Numbered from the stretch's first letter, positions 25,036 to 37,150 are shown. The stretch: 64,000 nt of DNA from Mycogone perniciosa (GCA_025331125.1 JAOALB010000032.1:310001-374000); one strand, 5' to 3'. The notes: generated by a model from the sequence alone, not told the origin. Numbers and translations are program-made.

Positions 25036-26440
25036 ATGACCGCACCGCCCCTCAATGCCGCCCTCGGAGACCTCTTCACAACTTTCAATGAATTGAATAG
25101 TCCTGTTGTCGAAGAATTTGATTCGGAACCAAGTCCCCTAGAGTTCATGCGCTTCGTCGCGCGCAATACTCCATTTGTCATTCGGGGCGGCGCATCCAAC
25201 TGGAAGGCGACACAAAAATGGAACACGTCTTATCTGAAGTCAAAACTTGAGGGCCAGACGGTCAATGTGGCCGTAACCCCATTAGGGTATGTAGTGTGTG
25301 GTATTTGTTGGTATTCAGACTACTGCTTGGGTTGTATATCTTATTCTGCTGTTGACAGACTCTGATAATGGCTAAAACAGCAGTGCCGACGCCCCAACAT
25401 TCTCCTCTGATCATAACATCACCGTCATTGCAAAGCCGCACGAGGAGGTCCAGTCGTTCGACGAGTTTCTCACATACATCACTCAACAAGAGACAGACCC
25501 AGATTTCCCCATCGATTCCGAAGTGAGATACGCCCAAACTCGTGGGTTTCAGCCTCTCTTTTTTCGTTGTAACTACGGACTGATGCCGCCTTACACCTTT
25601 CCAGAAAATGACAACTTCCGTGATGAGTATTTGCCTCTCTTCCCTGATGCCCAGAGAGACATCCCATTTGCGCGGATAGCTCTTCAGAAACAGCCCGAGG
25701 CTATAAATTTGTGGATAGGCAACTCCAAGTCCGTCACAGCAATGCACAAGGACAACTTCGAGAACATATTCGTCCAGATTATTGGTAGGAAACACTTCGT
25801 CTTGCTTCCGCCTCTTTTTCACGCATGTGTGAACGAAAGGCTTCTTCCACCAGCAACGTACATTCGTCACAGGGATGGCCTTGCTCTTCACTTAGACCCG
25901 GACGCCAATCCAGTACCATTAGCGACTTGGGACCCAGATAATCCCCATGTCAACTCATCAGCCGTCTCCCATTTTGCCAACCCTATTCACGTTACTCTAA
26001 ATCCGGGCGACATGCTGTATCTACCAGCAATGTGGTGAGTAGAACCTCTCACACACAAGTTCCCTAGATTTTAACCGCCAGAACCTACCGAAATTGGCGA
26101 GGAAACCATGGCGCCTGCACAATCAAATGATCCTCACAGAGCTGACTAGAATCTCAAGGTATCACAAGGTTAAGCAGTCGTGTATTCAGGGCGGCGAGAG
26201 TTTCGTTCTAGCCATCAACTATTGGTACGTCCAGCTACCTCATGATGTGAAGCAACAAGGCCCCATTTACAACGGAACGCAATCCCTGACTTGAGAACCA
26301 GGTACGATATGGAGTTTAGCGGACCCTTGTATGCCATGTCCTCATTTCTTCGGAATCTTAGCCTTGGGGAACAAGCACTACCATCGGAGCTACCATACAA
26401 TGAAGAAAAGTCTGTTTTTGCGCAAAGTGCAACGAATTAA
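25036..26440 (+). CDS. JmjC-domain protein, JMJD7-like hydroxylase (369 aa)
   Basis: Fe(II)- and 2-oxoglutarate-dependent JmjC oxygenase of the JMJD7 type. In animals JMJD7 hydroxylates a lysine in DRG GTPases; activity here is inferred. Four exons: 25036..25286, 25381..26034, 26159..26224, 26302..26440. Conserved features are PFVIRGGASNWKAT at the N-terminus, iron ligands H206 and D208 (AMHKDNFENIF), the IGRKHFVLLPP strand, and GDMLYLPAMWYHKV with the third ligand H304. The protein continues INYWYDMEFSGPLYAMSSFLR, which appears only after removing introns 2 and 3; their boundaries are fixed by this conserved run. No signal peptide is seen. The stop codon lies only 17 bp from the 3' end of SPB1 on the other strand. 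Confidence 0.9.
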
Positions 26441-26457
26441 TATAATTCTCTCTTGGT

Positions 26458-29099
26458 TCACTTCTTCCGTTGGGATATCCTTTTTTGGGCCCTCAGCTCC
26501 TTCTTCATCCTGGCGTCCACAATCCTGTACCGACCCTTCACTCCCTTTGGTCGACCCTGGATGCCTTTGTTCAAGCCCTTGGCGACAACCAACTTGGCAG
26601 GTTGTCGAGGTTTTTGGCGGCCAGCCTTGCTCAGTAATTTGGCTATACTGTCGGCCTTCTCTTTCTCCGTCATACCCTCATCGTTTGCGAGCATATCTGA
26701 CTTCTTCTTCAACCTCTCAAGCTTTTGAGCAGTCTTGAACTTCTTCCGTGCCTTTGCCTCCCGAACCTTTTTGATTGGCCGGGCATTAAATGCTCTCAAC
26801 TTCTCCTTTATCGCAACGGCTGCAGCCTTCGAAATTGGTTTCAGGGCCTTGTCATGTTTACCCTCGTCATCCAAAAACCATTCTGGCAGCCCGTCCCGGT
26901 CGCGAAAAGCGCGCTTATTAAAGCCGTCATCGATGACATCGTGGCTTGTCTTTTGCCCCGTGGCAAGCTGGTGCGCCAGTGTCATTGCCTCAGCCGTGAT
27001 GATATCGATATCTTCTCTTGTTAGCGACTTTGTCTCATTCTCATTCCCCCGCAAGGTGAGACCGAGGTCGGGAGATGGCAGAAGTCAACTTACCTAGTTT
27101 TCCATCTGGCTGTCGCTTGTCGTTTGAATCCCAATCATCCTCGCCCGCAGTCTTCACTACTTTGAAACCTCTTTCATCTCCCGAATCAGAATCAAATCCC
27201 TCGGCCATCGCGGTATCAGCCAATCCACCCCGTTCTCGCTTTCTATCATTCCGTGACACCTGCAAAGCTGACACAGGCTCACCCGCACCACCCCTTGACA
27301 TTTGACTAACGTCATCATCCAACGCCGGTAGCACGCCAGTTATTTCTCTGAAAATATCCTGGCTGAAGAAGGCTGCGGCTCTCTTTGATAAGCCATCTTT
27401 AGTCTCAGCCGTATTATCCAAGTCGGTTAACAAGCCGGATGTAGGTGGCTTGTGGTCGTCATCATCGTCAGATGATATATCGTCCTCGTCCAGTTCACTC
27501 AAATCACTCTCTGCTTGATCGCTTGCTGAGAGACCCTCCCATTCATCATCGCCGCGTTCCTCCCTTGCCTTTTTCGCACGATACTTCGCGTCAGCCTCTG
27601 ATTTCCGCTCTCTGTATTGATTGTACATAGAGTCGAGGTCTCTTTCTAGTTGGTCTTCTTCGTCATCGCTCTCATCCGGGTCTGTGGAGGCGCCTAGACC
27701 GCTGTCACGATCCTTCTGCTGGTCAGATTTTGATAATATTGCCATCCTGCCGCGAGCAAGCCGATTCATAGCATTTGTCTTGTCGACAGTTTTGAGAGAG
27801 AACATTGAGCCCTCACCCACTGGTCCGGATTCTTCCATTCCGATATCCATTGGCGCCATCATATTCAATTGCATTCTGACGATTTCGCGCTGTTTGCGTT
27901 CGTTTTCTCTGCGCTTTTCCCGCTTCCTCTTTGTACTCTCTTTATCCTTCATTGCTTGCAGCTCCTCTTGTATCCGTAGTTCTTCGTCCATTGACTCAAC
28001 CTCAGCCACTTCCTCCGAAACAGCAGAGGTTGTCGATTGTTTTGTGGAGAGGCCAAATATCTCTCGAACTTTCAGTCTCCACTTCAGAAGCAGTTTGAAA
28101 TCCTTGCGCCCCAGTACTTTCAGATCGGCGCAACAATTTCTAACTTCTGGTGTTGTTTCGGGGAGTTTGTCGAGTGCGGCTAGTGCAACATCGCCATTTG
28201 GAGGTTGTTGAAAGGAAAGCTTGTTGTAGCTACCAAGAATGGCGATCGGGTCGTTAGTCTGGATAAACTCGCTGGCAGGAACCTCTTTGAACTGCGTATA
28301 GTCTCCATCCTCATAACCGTCTCGCTTTCGCTTCTTGACTTCTGGGTTATAAACCTTGGCTTCATTGTTCGGTGTAGCGCCAGACAGTTCCGCAAATACC
28401 GATCGAGGGTCTAAGAAACGCGGATCGATACGCTTGGGGGCTTTATAGCCTCTGCAGACCACGAAAATCTCGGCAGAAACGTTTCGAGAGGAAGGAGGTT
28501 TGGTAGCTTCGACCTTGGTGAATAATTGGTTCAGAACCCACAGAAGAGGATTGTAGTCCTTGGATCTGAAAACCTTGGTAACAAATGTGCCACCCTCCGC
28601 GAGAAACTCGGTTGCGAGCTTCATGGCCTGCAAAGCAAGCTCGGCTTGGTTGAAGGAATCTTGGGCCCATGCGGTACCAACATTAGGGGCTCCGTCATGC
28701 AAAACAGTGTCGGCTTTCCATGTCTTGAAGTGCTGTCGAATAGTAGCGCGGCACTTGTCTGTGGTGATGTCGCTCTGGAAAGTGATGACCCTTGGTATGG
28801 GCTTTATGGGTGCCAAATCGACGCCAACAATCAAGCTGTTGACTGGCATGACCTCGGCCGCAACCTGACACCACGACTACACAGAGAATCAGCATTGGCT
28901 ACCCAGGAGCAACCAGAAAGTGAAGACTTACGCCAGGGGCAGCACATAGATCCAACAAAACTTTGCTTTTCTCCAAGAATCCATATTTTTTGTTCAATTG
29001 AATGAGCTTAAATGCAGCTCGAGCACGGTAACCCTTCTCCTTTGCAAGTTTATACCACTTGTCCAGACGGCCCTTGCCGTGCTTCTTCTGAATCGCCAT
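26458..29099 (-). CDS. SPB1: 27S pre-rRNA methyltransferase Spb1 (834 aa)
   Basis: Nucleolar AdoMet-dependent 2'-O-methyltransferase of the 60S maturation pathway, acting on 25S rRNA. Exons: 29099..28932, 28876..27094, 27011..26458. The N-terminal FtsJ/RrmJ domain shows KGRLDKWYKLAKEKGYRARA and the AdoMet motif DLCAAPGSWCQVAAE (from residue 50), which spans intron 1. A long acidic/basic linker (SDDDDDHK-type, KKRKRD) follows. The C-terminal Spb1 domain has DIDIITAEAMTLAHQLATG, DGLPEWFLDDEGKH, KEKLRAFNARPIKK and the closing RPKGVKGRYRIVDARMKK. Intron 2 was placed so that GKL joins directly to DIDIITAEAM; its branch site is CTAAC. Length and order are typical. It is divergent from MGM1. Confidence 0.95.
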
Positions 29100-29380
29100 G
29101 CCGTGGAAATTTGCTGCTGCAGGATCGTGATGCTCTTCACCACTCCCCGCGAAGCCAGAAATTTTGACTGACTTGAAGCAGCGATAAGCGCATCACGTGG
29201 TGATAATAAACGGCACCGCAAGTTGGCGAATCTCCGCCGTTAGCTTGCTTCACGTAATAATGCCACTACACCCCACTATACTACAACCCAACTGCGGATT
29301 GCCATTCTGATTTCAGGTTTGGCGATAGGCCATATGGTCTTCAACAGCTCAGCCGTCCAGAGTCAGAGAGTCTGGTCACA
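29100..29380. promoter_or_regulatory. Shared divergent promoter, SPB1 / MGM1
   Basis: Only 281 bp separates the start codons of the two divergent genes, so both promoters and leaders must lie here. A CACGTG E-box palindrome is at 29194-29199 and a GATAAG-type word lies just before it. No clear TATA box is seen. Confidence 0.6.
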
Positions 29381-32254
29381 ATGAGCGGACGGATTCTCGC
29401 GGTTGGTTTGCGGCCTACGGCGGCGAGAAACACATCCGTCAAAGCAGTCCGGCATTTACATCGATTCCCCACAGGAGGACTTCTCAGAGCTGATGCCTCA
29501 ATTCGGGTGACTCGCAGACGCATGTGGTTTGGCGGAAATGCCTTCCACAACTCTGTTACTGCGCGGAATGCCTCTTTTGCTCGGTTCTTGCCTAAGCTGG
29601 TGGTAAAGTTCGTCCGAATACCAGCCATGTTCGGCGGCCTGGCCATCGGTGCCTTTGCTTGGGTTCAATATCAGGCTACACGTATGTTATCCTCGTTTCC
29701 CACCTTGATCGGGTAATGCCTTTGCTCACCAGTTACAGAGGCCGGTAATTATGCGATTTCCATCTTCAACTCGACTTTGGATACAGTAACTGGCACTGCG
29801 TCAACTCTGTATGGCAGTGCCAAGGATGTTGCCGATCAGACGCTTCAGGGGTGGGAACACACCAAGGAGCAGGTTGAAATTCCGGAATGGCTGAAACGAA
29901 TGTTACGAAAAAATGAAGCAACTGGTACTGGGGGTTCTGGTGGCCCTGGCGGCGATGGTGACCCAAAACACAGCAAAATCGCTGCAGCGACAGCAATTGG
30001 TGCCTCAGCCGCTGCGTATGGACATGAAAAATCCGCCGAGGACGATTCCCGAAATACTGCTGAGACCACGAAGGAAGATCAAATGATGATATTCACAAAA
30101 AAGATGATCGAGATCCGAAGCATACTTCAGAAGGTGGGCCAGTCAAGCTCCCTTGCCCTCCCATCTATTGTTGTCATTGGCTCTCAATCATCTGGGAAAA
30201 GTTCGGTCTTGGAAGCCATTGTCGGTCATGAGTTTCTCCCGAAAGGTTCGAACATGGTGACCCGGAGGCCAATCGAGTTGACTCTCATCAATACTCCCGA
30301 CTCAACTGATGAATATGGAGAGTTTCCAGAGCTTGGACTGAGAAAAATTACCGATTTTTCTTCAATCCAGCGGACCTTGACGGAACTTAACTTGGCTGTA
30401 TCGGATGCCGAATGTGTTTCGGACGATCCCATTAACTTGACGATATACTCGCCGAACGTTCCCGACTTGTCCTTGATCGATTTACCAGGATATATCCAAG
30501 TGGTAGGACAAAATCAGCCACTCCAGCTTAAACAGAAGATATCCGAGTTATGCGACAAGTATATCCAGCCTCCAAATGTAATCCTAGCCATATCCGCTGC
30601 GGATGTTGATCTGGCAAATTCGGCAGCTCTGCGGGCATCCCGGAGAGTTGACCCCCGAGGAGAGCGAACCATTGGTGTTGTTACAAAAATGGACTTGGTC
30701 GACGCTGCGCGCGGTGCGGCTATTCTTAACGATAAGCAGTATCCCCTTCGGTTGGGGTATGTCGGAGTGGTGTCAAAAGCGCCTCAGTCGCAAGGGCTGT
30801 TCAAAATGGGCCCATCAAACTTGCTTGCTACGATAGCCAAAAACGAGAATTCATTTTTCTCATCTCATCCTCTAGAGTTCGGACCGGACGCGGGCGTGAA
30901 CGTGGGCACGATCACTCTGCGAAAGAAATTGATGCATGTGCTGGAGCAGACGATGTCATCCAGCCTACAAAGTACTAGCGATGCTATCAGACAAGAACTC
31001 GAGGAAGCGACATACGAATTCAAGGTTCAGTACAATGATCGTCCGCTGTCGGCGGAGTCATACCTTGCTGAAAGCCTCGACGCCTTCAAACATTCTTTCA
31101 AGGAGTTTGCTGGGGAATTTGGTCGGTCTCAAATGCATGAGCTTTTGAAGAGTGAGCTAGATCAGAAGGTCCTCGACCTCCTGGCTGCTCGTTACTGGAA
31201 TAGGCCCATCACAGACCTGGGGCCATCACAGGCAGAGCCCGATAGCCTCGCCGATCTACCTAAAGCAAACCCAGACTCCCTCTACTGGCGTCGACAGTTG
31301 GACGCTTCCGTATCGGCACTTACAAAGCTAGGTGTTGGACGTTTGGCCACCACGGTCGTTGCAACTTCTCTTCAGACCGATGTCGACAAGCTGCTGTCCA
31401 ATTCTAGCTTTGCAAATCACCCTTTTGCTCGAAATGCCATTGTGGAGGCGGCGTCAACGATTCTTAACGAACGATTTTACAGTACTAGCGATCAAGTTGA
31501 AAATTGCATCAAGCCTTTCAAGTTTGATATCGAAGTTGAAGAACGAGAGTGGGCCCAGGGGCGGCAACACGTCGGCGCTGTACTCAAAAAGGAGCTTCAA
31601 GACTGCGAGGCCGCACTGACTCACCTGGAATCTGCCGTCGGAGGACGACGCAAACTGAAAGAAGTTATGGCCTTTGTAGACAAGGCACGTAAAGGTGACA
31701 TCGTGCTTGAAGGCGACGGACGGAGTGGTGCCGGGGGATTCAGTGCGGCACTTCTCGGCAAAGGTAAGTTCCATATGATGTTTCTTCTATTCCACACTTC
31801 TAATACGCATTCAGGACGAGAGGCAGTGTTCCTTCGCGACCGCGGAGACATTATCAGAATGCGCATGATGGCCGTCAAATCCAAGCAATGCAGCAACCCC
31901 AAGAACAAGTATTATTGCCCAGAGATATTTTTGGATGCTGCAGCTACCAAGCTAGCTTCTACAGCTGTGCTGTTTCTCAACGTGGAACTGCTATCCGAAT
32001 TCTACTATAACTTTCCTCGGGAGCTAGATCTTCGCTTGGGCCGACATCTCTCGGCAGAGGAAGTTGAGAAGTTCGCCAAAGAAGACCCCAAGATTCGTCG
32101 ACATCTAGATGTCATCAGAAGAAAAGAGCTTCTAGAGCTGGTTCTCGAGAAAATGGAGGGTCTACGACAACTAGAGGGGCGGGAACGGGACCGCGGAATG
32201 GGTGGCAGGAGAGGGAACGCCGGCAAGGAGCGAGGGCGATGGGGACTCTTTTAA
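29381..32254 (+). CDS. MGM1: Mitochondrial dynamin-related GTPase Mgm1/Msp1 (921 aa)
   Basis: OPA1-type dynamin of the mitochondrial inner membrane and intermembrane space, needed for inner-membrane fusion and cristae. Exons: 29381..29681, 29739..31763, 31815..32254. An Arg-rich, presequence-like N-terminus (RILAVGLRPTAARNTSVKAV) precedes a membrane anchor at about residues 78-97 (IPAMFGGLAIGAFAWVQYQ). The GTPase domain has GSQSSGKS (248-255), DLPG (about 349) and TKMD (416-419). Middle and effector regions follow, to a charged C-terminus. The third exon starts inside LLGKGREAVFLRDRGD; the 51-nt intron before it has no in-frame stop and is easily mistaken for coding sequence. The length fits the family. 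The rhomboid-processing segment is not evident by eye. Confidence 0.93.
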
Positions 32255-32635
32255 ACCTGCAACACCGCAATCATGTTAAACCCTTATGAAATACAGCGTG
32301 TTGGAGTTGGCCATAATCATGTTTCTTGGCACTGCTTTGTCTTCTACCCTGTGTTGGAAGGAGACAGAAATATACGGCCAAGTTGTCGTAGCACTCAGCC
32401 ATGTCCTTCCAGTTGAGTCCCTGATTTCTTCCTGTCGCGTGTTGTATGGCACTTATATATCATGGAGACGGCCGTAAAAAAGGATACCCTCCTCATTTTC
32501 ACACAGTATATACATATATATCTTGACTCCATTCGTCCTATCATACATCATAGCCGTGAAAGGTGCTCAAAGTTAACGCGTCGTGCGAATCTGCGATTCA
32601 AGGTACGACGAGAGGGCCGGCAGTCACAAACCCTC
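32255..32635. other. Intergenic, convergent 3' ends
   Basis: 381 bp between MGM1 (+) and the zinc transporter gene (-), expected to hold both 3' UTRs. A TATACATATATATC tract near 32508 is a plausible AT-rich 3'-end signal. Confidence 0.5.
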
Positions 32636-34074
32636 CTACGCGCCCGCATCTGCACTCATCTGCAGAGTTACTTCCCATCGGATATTGCTCCCGTTGCCAT
32701 ATCCCTCCCCTAAGCGGTTCTGTATCAATGTTGAAATGCGGTTACGCAGCTTACTCAATGAGAGCTCGTCACAGCCCTTAGTAACACCCACTTTCATGTT
32801 TGCCATGCACAATCCGTAGTGAACCTGCCAAAACTGTGCCTCATCAACACGAGCGATACTGGACTCCGACTCGATTTCGCGAAGGACAGACGTAACGCCG
32901 ATGTTTCCCCTGTTCCCACCGTATGACATTAGCAACATGAGGCCCTGGGCAATAGCAACACGCATGCCTAAACCAAACATTGCAAGAGAGATAACGGCAC
33001 AAATCAGGCGGTCCAGCCAAGTATAGAGGGAAATGGATAGTAAAGGCAGTAGCGCGATCAAGGCCGAGAAGAAAAGAGTCAAAAAGTGAAAAGGATTAGA
33101 GAGTATGCTTGGCAACGCCGCTAAGTAAGAGACTCTCATAACCTTAGCGATCCGCGCATGGTTCCTCAATCCGTAGGCCGAGATAAGAGTACTGGTGATG
33201 GCGGCAGCCGACACCAAATCGACTGAACCTGCAGAAACGCGTTCGTGAGCATGCGCATGGTGGGCTTCATGGTTACCGAGGGATTCCAGAAAGTGTTTGA
33301 GATTATGGGAGACAAGATCAAACCCGCCAAAGAGAAGGAATATTGACATGGCGAATCCTGCCAACACTTCCGTTCTCTCCAGACCAAAAGGGTGCCTGAT
33401 GCTGCTTCGCCGCCAAACCTCAAAATTTCCCAACACATCAACGACAACGCACACAGCTGCACTACCGGCGTCAAAGAATACCAAGTGAGATAGTGCCATG
33501 GCAGCAAGTGAACCCTCAGACTTGAAGAATATGAACATGGCAACAGCGACATGACATAAGCTCCAATAGAGTCGCATCCGCTGCTCACGGTGCAGGCTCT
33601 TCCAAGCTTCCTTTATGGTCGGTATCGGGAGCGACGCCGGAAGGACAGGAGGGGGCCGTGGTGGTGGCTCTTGGAAGATTTGATGCTGGGTTGAGATGCT
33701 ACTATGTTTATATCTGTGACCGCGTCGTTGGCCAATATTCTATTAATCGGTCGGTTAGCTGACGAATAGGGGGACTTGCATTGGCATTGGATCGAACCAA
33801 CCGATTTGACAGGCGCAGTCGATATCACTTGAGTCTGGAAGTTGAAAGGATTTGGAACAGTCCCGGTTTGGGGAGCACTATGCCCAGAGTCTAGTTCTGG
33901 CATGGCGAACGGGTGGAGAAGGGAAGCGGACGCGGCCGTTGATGATCCCGACGTCGCGCAATGAGAGAGGCGAGGAGAGTCAAACGGGAGTTCGATGGCT
34001 TCGGTATCGTCAACCACGAGAGTTGGTATTGAGGTGCTTTTGGAGAGGTGCTTAGCAGGGTGAACTGGCTCCAT
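32636..34074 (-). CDS. Cation diffusion facilitator, ER zinc transporter Zrg17-like (458 aa)
   Basis: Zinc transporter of the CDF family, of the Zrg17/Cis4 type that supplies the early secretory pathway. Exons: 34074..33802 and 33739..32636. I chose the donor at 33801 (GTTGGT) because it joins PVKS to NIGQRRGHRYKHSS in frame; the obvious continuation of exon 1 leads to a different frame. A disordered N-terminus is followed by about six membrane helices (WSLCHVAVAMFIFF, LSHLVFFDAGSAAVCVVVDV, EVLAGFAMSIFLLFGGFD), a His-rich loop (NHEAHHAHAHER), two more hydrophobic segments and a cytosolic C-terminal domain (EAQFWQVHYGLCMANMKV). Yeast Zrg17 works as a heteromer with Msc2. The usual HxxxD zinc site is weak, as expected for this subgroup. 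Confidence 0.85.
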
Positions 34075-34676
34075 ATGCTAGGATATGATCCTCTGCGGCC
34101 CTAAGCAGAGGTTGAGGGAGATGACCGGCTCGTTTGAATGGAATCCTACTCGATCCAGCCCATAAATGCTTTGTCGTCTCTAACGAGAATGGCTGGGGGG
34201 TGGGCTGACGATGATGACGACGATATTGTTATGTTGAACTAGAAGTATCTAGGGAGTACGTAGTATGGAGTAAGTAGTATCTAGAAGTAGCATCTCTGCC
34301 TGTACTTAACGTATGCTACCTACCTAGGAAGTTAGCATAATGATGCACATGTAATTAGTTTGAATACCTTACCTAGTACGGAGTACTACTACCTAGTTAG
34401 TACTAGGGTGCCTAAGCCCGGATTACTTAATAAGTTCTAACTCATAGGCAGAATAACATGCTGTTCTCAGTGTTAACAGGCCGCCAGCATTACGCCCTGC
34501 TACCATCCCTAACCAAGGAGCATCGGATCTCTTCTCAGCCATTAATACTCTGTACTATCGAATCCATAGGTTTGACATGCAGGCTCTCAGATACTACAAG
34601 CTAGAGCCAGACGCCAGTCCTTGCGGTGCTGTCCCCTCACAGCCCTGATCGACAGGGCCAACCCCCAATCGCTGAC
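34075..34676. other. Divergent intergenic region
   Basis: 0.6 kb promoter region between the zinc transporter (-) and the two-pass membrane protein (+). It contains one exact dispersed motif (34377) and several CTAGG/GTAC short words. Confidence 0.55.
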
Positions 34677-35678
34677 ATGTCTAATGACGTTCACAACACC
34701 AAGCGCAGTGGCTCTCCAACACCAACGGCATCTCACAGGAGGGTGCCCTCCAACTCCGGTCTGCTTGCCAGGCTTCCATTCATGAGGTCATCAACCGACA
34801 AAGAAGCAGGTCAAGAGGTGGAAGAAGAGGAAGTACCACCAGCCCAAGTCCGCACACTTGCTACAACCGTGCAGCAGCACAGGACACGACGGCGCAGAGG
34901 ATCCCTTAGGAAGGTGGCGCTACTTGGGAGAGGCGCGCAACGTGACAGGAGAGACAGCAGACCGCTGACGATCGACACCGAGCATACCGCCGAAGTGTTC
35001 ATCTCTGATTCAGCTCAAGTTAAGCCCAATGCTGCCATCGCGGCGCACAATGCTCTTGGCCTCAAGGTGTCTCAGCTCCCAGTTTCCACGGACGAGTATG
35101 CTACTCAGGCAAATCTTGCAGCCTCATCCGCCTCTTCAGTCCGAGCCGGTCCTTGCCCAGACAGAAACGCCGAACAGTCGCACACTTATAATTCCACAAC
35201 GGACGAAGAAGACTTGGTTCAGATAGGTTCCCATAGTGCTGGTCCGTTACGATCGGGTCTATCTTTGTCCTCGGGCTCTGAATCATACTATGCAAACCGT
35301 GTAACGGCCCAGCGACGAAGGTCGTTCCAGCAAGCCAAATCACCATTATCCTACAGCGGCATTTCAACAACAGCTCTGCCGCCAGCCGATTCGGACTGGG
35401 ACTACTCTGAGACTGAATGGTGGGGTTGGGTGGTCGTGACGGTAACATGGTTTGTCTTCGTCATGGGAATGGGTTCTTGTCTTGACATCTGGAGTTGGGC
35501 GTGGGACGTGGGCAAGACACCATACGCACCACCGGAGCTTGAAGATGACCCGACATTACCAATCGTAGGATACTATCCCGCACTCATTATCTTGACATGT
35601 GTCATGGCTTGGGTCTGGGTCGTGGTAGCTTGGGTGGGCATGAAGTATTTCCGGCACGCCAAGATTAGTGGTGATTGA
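34677..35678 (+). CDS. Fungal two-pass membrane protein of unknown function (333 aa)
   Basis: Single exon; the first in-frame ATG is at 34677 (MSNDVHNTKRSGSPTPT), the earlier GTG being rejected. The N-terminal 230 residues are Ser/Arg/Thr-rich and probably disordered, with a basic patch (QHRTRRRRGSLRKVALLGR) that looks like a phosphorylation site region. The C-terminal 100 residues are Trp-rich: DWDYSETEWWGWVVVTVTW leads into a first membrane helix, then the loop TPYAPPELEDDPTLPIVGYY and a second helix ending VAWVGMKYFRHAKI. I recognise this tail as conserved among Eurotiales proteins without assigned function. No catalytic motif is visible. Confidence 0.75.
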   Translation: MSNDVHNTKRSGSPTPTASHRRVPSNSGLLARLPFMRSSTDKEAGQEVEEEEVPPAQVRTLATTVQQHRTRRRRGSLRKVALLGRGAQRDRRDSRPLTIDTEHTAEVFISDSAQVKPNAAIAAHNALGLKVSQLPVSTDEYATQANLAASSASSVRAGPCPDRNAEQSHTYNSTTDEEDLVQIGSHSAGPLRSGLSLSSGSESYYANRVTAQRRRSFQQAKSPLSYSGISTTALPPADSDWDYSETEWWGWVVVTVTWFVFVMGMGSCLDIWSWAWDVGKTPYAPPELEDDPTLPIVGYYPALIILTCVMAWVWVVVAWVGMKYFRHAKISGD

Positions 35679-37150
35679 ATAGATTCGTCAATTGGCCCAT
35701 TCCTTTCGTTGTGGCGGAAATGCTATTTTATACTACACCGCGAAGGCCCTGATATGAAGAACGAAGAGCAGCTGATGCTTGCTAACTTGCTTGAAGAGTT
35801 AGGTTGGAGTACAGATACAGGCATGGCGATATCTTCACGACACGATCCGAAATGAACATTTACAACGTACGAGTAATTCATAAATCCTAGGCCTAACTAC
35901 TACTAGTCAGGTAATTCTGACCAACATATCAATGCCATCTGGAAGGTACGGAGTATGTGCGGCATTATAAAGTACCAAGTTCGTTATGCCTATCCTCCCA
36001 ACAAATAGGGGGCGCTGTGTCAGCTCATTCAGCAGCGGGTGGTGAGCCCAATCAGTCAAACGCCCATTGGCCGGCCATACAGCGACCGCCTGAAAGGGAT
36101 GGTACACAGTATGAGAGACAGTGATACGATTGGGTACTGTGCGCAGAACATACGACTCCGCACGGAGTACATACTTGAAACATGGTACAAAGATTTCTCT
36201 CTCGACGATTGCATGTCCATGCGATATTCGAGCAATGCCAACGTTTTACTGGCGCTGGGCAGTTCAGTTCCGGCTCATACAAGTACCTATCATTAGTAGG
36301 TACCTAGAGATTTGTCTGCGTGCCGTGATGTTGGTAGGTACCAGCCTGGTATTGACTAATCCGGAAGACTCCGTACTGTGCTAGGCGCCAGGTAGTGCCT
36401 CCCTGACGTTGCTGGCTTGTGTGAGAAAGCTCTCCAACCTCCGCCAGCCCTCGACGTTTTCCTACGCCGCTAAATCCCCCCATTGCCATCCGCGCTCGCT
36501 TCTACTCTCAGCCCTCCATCATCAACTCCTGCGGATTCGTTACTCGACGACGGACAATACCTACGCCCTACCACTTCCGATACCGACTGGCAGACTGGCG
36601 GACGTTTCTTTCTCCCTTTCTCTCCCTCTCTCTCGCTCTCTCTCCCTCTACCTCTCCTCCCTCTTCTCCTTCTCCCTCAACAACAGGGCACCATTCTGGG
36701 CCCTGTCCCGTCGACCCAAATTCTGCCTGAAACACGCACCCACGACTTAGGGTCATCATCACTTCGGTTTCTCTGCCGCCCTCTCAGCCTGTCTCCCTCT
36801 AAGATCTCATCATCTTCATCCAGCAGTCTTTGCCGCGGTGCCCGTGAACTCGATTCCACCGCCTGCTCTTGGTTGTCGCAAAGGGCCGTTGTTCCTGGTT
36901 TGAAAACCACGACAAAGCAAACCATTTGTGCTGGCATAACCGTTATTGGCCGCCTCGATAAGCACCGCCCTCCCCCGAAATAGCCTCCATCACGCGGTGA
37001 ATCCCATCTTGGCTGCAGGCGTACCTTGTGCCCATCCTGACAAAGTCCCCCTCGAGGGGCCCCATCGCTTCAACATATCCGCCTTTTATCACCAGTCATC
37101 TTCCACCCACCCGTTCCGACGACGGATCGAGTCGGATCCATTGTTTAAGC
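35679..37150. other. Promoter and long leader of samB
   Basis: Before about 36400 the DNA is motif-rich (TACGGAGTA at 35947). From 36400 it becomes strongly pyrimidine-rich with many short ATG-started ORFs, as expected for a long fungal 5' leader. No independent gene was accepted. Confidence 0.55.
36605..36678. repeat. CT-rich tract (74 bp)
   Basis: Nearly uninterrupted TCTCCCTC-type pyrimidines on the plus strand, about 0.5 kb upstream of the samB start codon. Such tracts are common near transcription starts of strongly expressed fungal genes. Confidence 0.75.

Noticed and set aside
27621..28211. 196-codon plus-strand ORF opposite SPB1
   Set aside because: Shadow of the charged linker of Spb1; Ser/Leu/Arg composition mirrors Lys/Glu codons.
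33613..33801. Continuation of zinc transporter exon 1 to a stop at 33613
   Set aside because: This leads into another frame; splicing from 33802 to 33739 restores the conserved NIGQRRGHRYKHSS stretch.
36409..36983. Overlapping ORFs upstream of samB
   Set aside because: They lie in a CT-rich leader, more than one frame is open, and no family pattern is seen.
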